Source of the DNA: JAIBJN01 sp963830885
GTDB taxonomy: Bacteria; Actinomycetota; Thermoleophilia; Gaiellales; Gaiellaceae
Assembly (NCBI GenBank): GCA_963830885.1
Contig: CAWHOA010000028.1
Location: forward strand, 76,544-140,543
DNA: 64,000 bases
Reading direction: 5' to 3'
In this document: positions 58,455-64,000 of the stretch, one piece after another
Layout of the letters: each line of letters begins with the position of its first letter
How positions within the stretch are numbered: position 1 is the stretch's first letter
Made by a program: the position numbers and the translations under genes
Notes under the pieces: model-generated
Database searches by the model: none
Told to the model about the DNA's origin: nothing
What the model saw: the letters and a program-made list of their open reading frames with translations, nothing else

Positions 58455-58592
58455 TCCTACGATGCGGTCCACCCAACCGCCCTCGACCGACCCCTCGCCC
58501 TGCGGCTTGAGCCCGAGCTCGACTAAGAACGCTGTCGCGGCGGCGAGGTCGCCGACCACGATGCCGACGTGCTCCATGCGTTGGATCGTCAT
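58455..58592 (-). pseudogene. Truncated VOC protein
   Basis: Starts at ATG 58592, overlapping the ECF42 copy-2 stop (ATGA). Only the first beta-alpha unit is present: MTIQRMEHVGIVVGDLAAAT, AFLVELGLKPQGEGSVEGGW, VDRIV. After that the sequence is unrelated and runs into tRNA fragment C about 95 bp later. It was the third gene of the YCII-sigma operon, cut off by the recombination event that joined it to the tRNA remnant. Confidence 0.65.
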
Positions 58593-59802
58593 ACGCTGGA
58601 CGGTAGCTCGGCGGCCCGCGCGCGGGCCGCCTGGCGGACCAGGTGGTCGCGCTCGGCGACGTTCGTGGCCCGGCGGGCGGCCTCGGCGTACGCCGCGGCG
58701 GCGGCAGGGAGGTTGCCGCACAGCTCGTGCAGGTGGCCGCGGACGGCGTGCCAGCGGTGCCGCTCGCCGAGCACGTCGCGCAGCCGGTCGGTCTCGCGCA
58801 GCCCGGCGGCGGCGCCGAGGACGTGGCCGACCGCGACCGCGCGGCCGAGCACGGCGGCCGGGTCCTGGCGCACCGGGTCGTCGCTGAGCGCGACGAGGTC
58901 GTCGTACCAGGCGAGGATCTGCGGCCAGTCGGTCTCCTCGGCGCTTGCCGCGTCGTCGTGCAGGGCGGCGATGGCGGCCTCGACCTGGTAGCGGCCGGGG
59001 CGCCGTTCCTCCGTCTGCATGGCCAGCGCCGACTGCAGGACGCGCACGCCCTCGGCGATCTCGCGCCTGTTCCACAGGCCGCGGTCCTGGCGGTCGAGCG
59101 TGACGATCCGACCTCTGAGTCGAATCGCGCCGGGAGCCGGGCGTGGTTGAGGAGCATCAGCGCGAGCAGCCCGCGCGCCTCCGGCTCCTCGGTGGCGAGG
59201 GTGAGTTGGCGGGCGAGCCGGATCGCCTCGTCGGCCAGGTCCACCCGGCCCGCGTGGCCGGCCGTGTAGACGAGGTAGAGCACGCGCAGCACGACGGCGA
59301 GGTCTCCGGGCTGGTCCAGGCGGCGCCCCTGCAGGGCGCGCTTGGCCCGGCTGATCCGCTGCGCCATCGTCGCCTCCGGCACGTAGAAGGCGTCGGCGAT
59401 CTCCCGGGTGGTGAGGCCGCCGACGGCGCGCAGGGTCAGCGCCACCTGGGAGGCGGGCGCGAGGTCGGGGTGGCAGCAGCAGAAGAGCAGGAAGAGGGTG
59501 TCGTCGCCCTCCTCGGTGGCGGCGGGCCGCGGCTCGGCGGACGTTGCCTCCTCGCGGCGGTGACGGGCGGCCTCGCTGCGGCGGGCGTCGACGAGCCGCC
59601 GGGTCGCCACCGTGGTCAGCCACGCGCGCGGGTCGCGCGGCGGATGCTCGGGCCACACCCGCAGCGCCTCCAGCAGCGCCTCCTGCAGCGCGTCCTCGGC
59701 GGCGTCGAAGTCCTCGCCCCGCCGGACCAGGCCCGCGAGCACCCGAGGGACGAGGGCGCGCAGCGCGCCCTCGTCCAGCCGTCGCGTCGGCTCGTCGATC
59801 AC
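58589..59802 (-). CDS. ECF42-type sigma factor with TPR extension (copy 2, one frameshift)
   Basis: From GTG 59802, overlapping the YCII stop (GTGA). Sigma2: LVRRGEDFDAAEDALQEALL and RAWLTTVATRRLVDARRSEA; sigma4: APASQVALTLRAVGGLTTRE, IADAFYVPEATMAQRISRAK. The frame breaks near 59113 (one base missing: FDSE to GRIVTLDRQDRGLWNRREI) and the TPR-like extension continues in the other frame (DWPQILAWYDDLVALSDDPV, LCGNLPAAAAAYAEAARRAT). Corrected length about 404 residues. Same class as 54942-56117 but not a recent duplicate: sequence differs clearly. Confidence 0.85.
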
Positions 59803-60218
59803 GCCGCGTCAGTCGTCCGAGGGCGCCCGGACATGACCTCGCGGACGTCGATCCACTCGTACAGCGGCTCCCCGCCGGGGCCGGGCTCGGAGGAGACGTA
59901 GGCCGCGAGCTCGAGCGCGCGCTCGTGCGACTCGACGTCGATCATGAACCAGCCCGCCACGAGATCGCTGGTCTCGGGCAGCGGGCCGTCGGTGGTGACC
60001 GGCGCGGCGTCCGGGCCGCCGTAGCGCACCCAGGTGCGCGCCGGCGTGAGCGCCTGCGCGTCGACGTACTCGCCGTTCTCCTCGAGCAGCTCGCTGACGT
60101 GCCTCAGGAAGGCAATGTGCGCCTCCACGTCCTCGGGGGCCCACTGGTCCATCGGGGGGAAGGGACGGTGCGGCTCCGGGCCGCCGCGGTAGTGCTTGAG
60201 GAGCAGGTACTTGGGCAT
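59799..60218 (-). CDS. YCII-related (DGPF-domain) protein, copy 2
   Basis: 139 residues from ATG 60218, with AGGAGA upstream. KYLLLKHYRGGPEPHRPFPP, VTTDGPLPETSDLVAGWFMI and ERALELAAYVSSEPGPGGEP. DGPL replaces DGPF. Coupled to the ECF42 copy 2 (overlap at 59799-59802). About 200 bp from tRNA fragment B. Confidence 0.88.
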   Translation of the reverse strand: MPKYLLLKHYRGGPEPHRPFPPMDQWAPEDVEAHIAFLRHVSELLEENGEYVDAQALTPARTWVRYGGPDAAPVTTDGPLPETSDLVAGWFMIDVESHERALELAAYVSSEPGPGGEPLYEWIDVREVMSGRPRTTDAA

Positions 60219-60270
60219 GGTGGTCTCCTGGTGTCGTTGGGCCGCGCCTGTCGTGGCCCTTCACCTGGTG

Positions 60271-60297
60271 AGCGGAGCCGGTCAGAGCTTCTCGACA
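60271..60297 (-). promoter_or_regulatory. Putative ECF42 promoter of copy 2 (weaker)
   Basis: TGTCGA on the minus strand at 60297-60292, about 75 bp upstream of YCII copy 2; at the 17-base spacing the -10 reads CGCT, one transposition away from CGTC. Supported mainly by the shared -35 with copy 1. Confidence 0.35.
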
Positions 60298-60415
60298 TGG
60301 AATCACTCATCTAGCGTCCCCGACTTAGCGTTCGGACGCTTTCCGGACGCCGCCGGTCGAGAGCGACGGCTAGGTGGACGCCGAGAAAGTCCCCACTAGC
60401 AGGGAGAACAAAGAG

Positions 60416-60461
60416 CGGGAGCGACGGGACTCGAACCCGCGACCTCCGGCGTGACAGGCCG
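60416..60461 (-). repeat. 3' half of tRNA-Asp, copy B (46/46 identical)
   Basis: Exact copy of 62520-62565 of the intact tRNA-Asp, from the discriminator to the anticodon stem. It marks the distal end of the 2.1-kb segment that lies between this site and the intact tRNA. Confidence 0.9.
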
Positions 60462-60781
60462 TGCCGACCAAAAAGAGGGAGGGCGACGGATCGTGCGGAA
60501 TCCCGCATCTGGCCACACGCTGGAGGCAATCGAGCGGTAAGCGGCCCGCACTTTGCGGCAGGCCGTTTCGGCACGTTTGGGGAATGAATGGGGCACGGCC
60601 TTGCCGCCTCGTTGCCTTGACGGAGACTTCTATTGCGAGCGCTCGTCGGGCCCTCGGCGGGCGTCGGATCGAGTCCTCCAAGCGAGGCGCTCCAGCAGTT
60701 CGGCCCGCTCCTGCTCGTACCAAGGCTGTGTCCACTTGTGTGCCCTCGCGAAAGCGCGCATGATCGCGCAGACTCGTGAAT
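60462..60781. other. Region without recognisable gene
   Basis: 320 bp between tRNA fragment B and the decayed propeller gene. On the minus strand FARAHKWTQPWYEQERAELL is open from 60854 to 60630 but has no recognisable family and no ribosome site; I do not call it. This is where an integrase would be expected if the 2.1-kb segment were self-mobile; none is seen. Confidence 0.5.
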
Positions 60782-61874
60782 ATGCTTCGCCGCCGGAGAG
60801 CGAGGGATCTCGTGCTCGTGGCTGCTTGGTCGCGCTCGGCGCGGCCGCGCTCACGGACGCGCTTCGCGACCGGACGGCCGAGGAGCCGCGGGACGGTCGG
60901 GCGGCGACTGCCGCGACGACGGATGAGCGTGAGGCGTCGGCGACGACGGCCGAGGAGGCACAGGACGGTCAGACACCGACCACCACGACAGATGAGGGTG
61001 AGGCGTCATGCCCGGCTGCCGGGCGGGGCCGCGTCGGGTCTCCTCGCCTTCACCGCCGCCGGCGCCTGCGAGCTTCGGGCCATCGACCTCCGCTCGGGCC
61101 GAATGCTCGAGCTCCCCCGGCTGGAGACGAGTTGCGCGCTTTACGCCCCGCGCGTCGGAAGCCGCGTCGCATACAGCACGCTCGATGATGCGGGCGGTTT
61201 GACGAGGCACTTCAGCATTCTCGACCTGGAGAACCCGCGGGCGAGCTTCGGCGAGTACCTGGGGTGGACTTTCCGATCGCCTGGGGCCCGGACGGCTCGA
61301 CGCTCGCCTGGTGCGACACCCCTCGAGTCCGGGTTCGAGCTCTCGCGCGGTCAGCGGCCGAAGCGTCTTGACCATTGCCCGCGGGCGTACGACCCGAGCG
61401 GCGTGACGGCGTCTGTGAACGACCGCCAGCAGATCGTGGTCGGCGGGCGCCCGCTGCTGAAAGCCCGTGGACGTGTCTGGCACTCGCGTGGGGCGTCGAC
61501 GGCTCGCTCGCCGTCCTCGTGGAGGGAGGGCGGGTCGACCGCTACGAGGGCGGACGCCTGGTGGGCACGGCGAGCCTGACGCCGCCCACGCCCGAGCACC
61601 CCTCCACGATCTTGGCCACCATGCGACCGACCTCGCGCCCGACAACTGCGCGGCCCTCTCGGTCCGCGGCGACGTGTCCGGCTGATCGACCTCGGCTGCT
61701 TCCAGGGCCGGGCCCCGCGGACGTTCCAGGGCGTGTACGCAGACTGGTCGCCGGACGGCGAAGTGGATCGCCGTCGCGGAGCCCGACGCGGTCGTCTTCC
61801 ACCGTGTCGTCGGCCGCGAGGCGTCGGTGCGCTGGGACGTGGTCGCGGGGCAGCTCGCCTGGCTCAGCGGTTGA
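60782..61874 (+). pseudogene. Decayed secreted beta-propeller (TolB/PD40-like) gene
   Basis: From ATG 60782: signal peptide RARDLVLVAA, then (next frame) VALGAAALTDALRDRTAEEP, Thr/Asp-rich linker, then propeller blades spread over all three frames: LLAFTAAGACELRAIDLRSG, RVGSRVAYSTLDDAGGLTRH, FPIAWGPDGSTLAWCDTPRV, VDGSLAVLVEGGRVDRYEGG and VYADWSPDGE, ending VRWDVVAGQLAWLSG at 61874. W(S/G)PDGS-type turns are the PD40/WD40-like signature. At least five frame changes are needed, more than elsewhere, so I call it a pseudogene. Confidence 0.6.
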
Positions 61875-62079
61875 CGGCGGGCGCCCGCCGGACAAGGCCC
61901 GCCCCTGCCCGCGGGCGATGCTGCGGAGGAGCTGTAGTAAAGGGACGACCGGACGCGCGAGGGCCGCGCGTTTCTCTCAGGGCGCTGATGGATGAAGCCC
62001 GCGGATCATCTCCGCGGTGTCGGATGAGGGCCCTCCCGCGCTCGGACTTGGACTCGCTCCCGTTTCGTTTAGGAGCTGT

Positions 62080-62448
62080 CTAGGGCTGCTGACCGATGCC
62101 CAGGACGTTTCCGGCGGGATCGCGAAACGTCGCGTATGCCTCGCCCTCGCCTTGCGGGGTGAGCGGGGTAACGACGGCACCGCCTGCCTCCACGATCTTC
62201 TCCAGTGATTGCGCGACGCTCTCGACCATCACATAGACCAGGAGACCGGGTTCCGACGACGGCGGGCGGCCGGTGACCCATGTGCCGCTCACCTCGCCGA
62301 CACCGTCGTCGAAGGCGATCTCGCCGTTATTCCGCCGTCTGATGTTCCAGCCGAAGACGGCTTCATAGAAGGCCGCGGAGCGATCCACGTCGATCGCTGG
62401 GATTTGGACGTAGCCGATCTTGCCCGGCGCGAACGTTGGTGGCTTCAC
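62080..62448 (-). CDS. VOC (glyoxalase-like) protein
   Basis: 122 residues. GKIGYVQIPAIDVDRSAAFY, EAVFGWNIRRRNNGEIAFDD and the second unit LLVYVMVESVAQSLEKIVEA, GEGEAYATFRDPAGNVLGIG. Typical predicted enzyme related to lactoylglutathione lyase (COG3324 type). Sits 71 bp from the intact tRNA-Asp, i.e. first module beyond the attachment site. Confidence 0.88.
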   Translation of the reverse strand: MKPPTFAPGKIGYVQIPAIDVDRSAAFYEAVFGWNIRRRNNGEIAFDDGVGEVSGTWVTGRPPSSEPGLLVYVMVESVAQSLEKIVEAGGAVVTPLTPQGEGEAYATFRDPAGNVLGIGQQP

Positions 62449-62519
62449 GGCTCTCTTCTATCAAGCCCTAGCAACGGGCGTGTGCTCGAGAAACGGCCCG
62501 CTAGCAGCGGGTTCTGAAA

Positions 62520-62593
<74 letters not shown>

Positions 62594-62684
62594 GGGCGCC
62601 GGACAATCTTAGCCGCGGGCGGGGCGCGCCGGGCATGTGGCCGAGGCGCGCCCCGCGGCTTCCGCTCCGGGTCGCGGATTGTGG

Positions 62685-63070
62685 CTAGTCCTGGGGGTGG
62701 GCCCAGATGACGAGCCCGTCGCTCCAGTACGGCGCCAACCTGCCGAAGCGGACGAACGCGGCACGGCCGAAGCGGGCGGCCGCGCCCCCAACGCCGGTCA
62801 GCGCAGGCGCCGGGTTCTGGTAGTAGGCGGCGCCCTCCAGCTCCCAGTCGCTCCGCGCGAGCAGGGTGGCGAGCGTGTGCGGGCTGTGCCACGACGTGTG
62901 GTCGGGATGGATGAGCTCGACCCCGACCGTCGGGGCGAGAAAATTGAGGAGCCGATAGGCGTTCGGCGTCGTGACGACGAGCAGCCCGTCTCGCGCTGCG
63001 AGCTCGCGCATCGCGCGTAGGAACGGGCCGGGCACGTCCAGGTGCTCGATCACCTCGCCGCGATGCGAGT
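62685..63070 (-). pseudogene. Truncated SAM-dependent methyltransferase (C-terminal part)
   Basis: GEVIEHLDVPGPFLRAMREL (motif II/post region of class I methyltransferases), LLVVTTPNAYRLLNFLAPTV, HTSWHSPHTLATLLARSDWE and VIWAHPQD. The SAM-binding Gly-rich motif I and the first about 100 residues are missing; upstream of about 63070 the sequence is unrelated (ALGSSHHSHRG) and the sigma gene ends at 63097. The only possible start is GTG 63053. A deletion or insertion has removed the 5' half. Confidence 0.65.
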
Positions 63071-63096
63071 GGTGGCTCGAGCCGAGGGCCGCCCTC

Positions 63097-64000
63097 CTAG
63101 GGCGCGACTTCTGGCGGCAGCCCGAAGCGCGGGAAGATCTGGGGGGTGGCGAAGCCGGTTATGTCCTTGATCAGCGCGCCCTCGAGTGTGATGACGTCGA
63201 TCGCCGCAGGCTTGTAGCGCCCCGTGTCCTCATCCTTGTGGTAGTAGGCGATCGCGATCTGCCCATTTGCGCGCGTGGGAAGCGAGGTCGTCTGGGCGCA
63301 AGACTCGTGCGCGGCCTTCGCGAAACCCGCAATGGTTTCGCGGCCGCGCCACCAGCCCGGCCATGGAGGCATCGAGAAGGTGGCGTCCTCCGCCAAGAGC
63401 GTTCGAACCGCCTCGACGTCGCCCTTCTCCCACGCGTCGACGTAGCGCTCGACGATCCCGCGGACCTGGTCGTCGCCGAGCGAGCGCAGGGTCGCCTGCT
63501 GGCTCTGCTCGGGGAGCCGCTCGTCGACCGTTGCGCGAGCACGCTGCAGGGCGCTGTTCACCGATGCAACGGTGGTCTCCAGCGTCTCCGACACCTCGCG
63601 GGCCGAAAACCCGAGGACCTCACGGAGGATGAGCACGGCGCGCTGTCGCGCGGGCAGATGCTGGAGCGCCGCGATAAAGGCAAGCTCCACGGCCTCGCGC
63701 TGGTCGTAGCGAGCCTCGGGCGCGGCATAGCCGACTGCGAGCCCCAGCGTTTCGTCCGGGTAGGGCTCGATCCACACCGACTCGACGAGCGGCTCGCCGG
63801 GATCCCCTCGGTCGGCGGTCGGCGGCCCGCGGTCGGCCGGAAGAACGCGCTTGGGCCGCCGTGCGATCTCGTCGAGGCAGGCATTGGTCGCGATCCTGTA
63901 GAGCCACGTGTGAGCCGAGCTTCGACCTCCGAACGCGGCCAGGCCGCGCCAGGCGCGCAGGAGGGTCTCCTGGAGCGCGTCCTCGGCGTCCTGCAGGGAG
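63097..64000 (-). CDS. ECF sigma factor with SnoaL-like C-terminal domain (5' end off window)
   Basis: Open to the right edge; visible N-terminal part SLQDAEDALQETLLRAWRGL and HTWLYRIATNACLDEIARRP (sigma2), then HLPARQRAVLILREVLGFSA, REVSETLETTVASVNSALQR (sigma4) and a SnoaL/NTF2-like domain YVDAWEKGDVEAVRTLLAED, AIAYYHKDEDTGRYKPAAID, TPQIFPRFGLPPEVAP. Same type as 39825-40796 (ECF41/ECF56, TIGR02960-like), with self-contained regulatory domain. About 300 residues visible. Confidence 0.9.
   Translation of the reverse strand, partial: SLQDAEDALQETLLRAWRGLAAFGGRSSAHTWLYRIATNACLDEIARRPKRVLPADRGPPTADRGDPGEPLVESVWIEPYPDETLGLAVGYAAPEARYDQREAVELAFIAALQHLPARQRAVLILREVLGFSAREVSETLETTVASVNSALQRARATVDERLPEQSQQATLRSLGDDQVRGIVERYVDAWEKGDVEAVRTLLAEDATFSMPPWPGWWRGRETIAGFAKAAHESCAQTTSLPTRANGQIAIAYYHKDEDTGRYKPAAIDVITLEGALIKDITGFATPQIFPRFGLPPEVAP

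Noticed and set aside
58212..58526. Plus-strand frame containing DGTRTRDLRRDRP
   Set aside because: This peptide is the translation of the tRNA-Asp 3' fragment itself and recurs wherever such fragments occur; not a protein domain.
56606..60461. tRNA fragments as functional tRNA genes
   Set aside because: They lack the D-arm and 5' acceptor strand; only the 3' 46 bases are present.
60370..60854. Minus-strand frames between tRNA fragment B and the propeller gene as a possible integrase
   Set aside because: No Arg/His/Arg/Tyr recombinase motifs, no ribosome site, and part of the frame is tRNA-derived.

Overview
The window reads as high-GC (about 70%) actinobacterial chromosome. A deep-branching soil lineage such as Thermoleophilia/Gaiellales is my best guess; no rRNA is present to test it. 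Supporting signs are GGAGG-type ribosome sites, many GTG starts, ATGA/GTGA-overlapped operons, a 180-kDa-class NAD-glutamate dehydrogenase, bacterial topoisomerase IB, a monoderm Tad pilus locus without secretin, and four ECF sigma factors. Several well-conserved genes are broken by single-base shifts, so the sequence looks like a metagenomic or long-read assembly with residual indels; these are flagged gene by gene.

Layout. 1-10.9 kb: the 5' part of a DEAH helicase, a tetratricopeptide-like protein, a MshEN (c-di-GMP-binding type) protein with a Pro/Glu linker, a multicopper oxidase-ZIP transporter operon with a palindrome at its start codon, an MBL-like/peroxiredoxin pair, a membrane protein, an M20 amidohydrolase, a 41-residue basic protein and a VOC protein. 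10.9-22.5 kb: Tad/Flp pilus region: DUF192 and an M15-like peptidase on the minus strand, then flp, tadE, tadG, cpaB, cpaE, cpaF, a VWA-TadB fusion, tadC and a long coiled-coil protein on the plus strand. 22.5-31.6 kb: NUDIX-like protein, duplicated RTX protein, topoisomerase IB, small membrane protein, glutamate dehydrogenase. 31.7-35.9 kb: OmpR-type two-component system with two secreted acidic proteins and a double-cupredoxin lipoprotein. 36-47.9 kb: glycosyltransferase, collagen-like/lamin-tail surface protein, cupin-ECF-TfoX operon, WYL regulator, SRPBCC-MarR operon with its own dyad operator, and a glycolate-oxidase-type operon (glcD, glcF, Zn-dehydrogenase). 48-54.9 kb: a TPP enzyme overlapped by a chelatase ATPase gene (ChlI/ChlD type) with a complete -1 frameshift signal, a hypothetical protein, an HD-GYP-like LuxR regulator and an alpha/beta hydrolase.

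54.9-64 kb is an accessory region built around one intact tRNA-Asp(GTC). Two good copies and one decayed copy of the 3' half of a tRNA lie at about 2-kb steps downstream of it, separating small modules: two YCII-ECF42 sigma operons, an RTX protein, a small secreted protein, VOC proteins, a decayed beta-propeller gene and truncated VOC and methyltransferase genes. This is the pattern of repeated integration at a tRNA 3' end, but no recombinase gene is visible. The window closes inside another ECF sigma gene.

The two observations I rate highest are the serial tRNA-Asp fragment array and the A7 programmed-frameshift signal that would let one gene make both a ChlI-like and a ChlD-like chelatase subunit.
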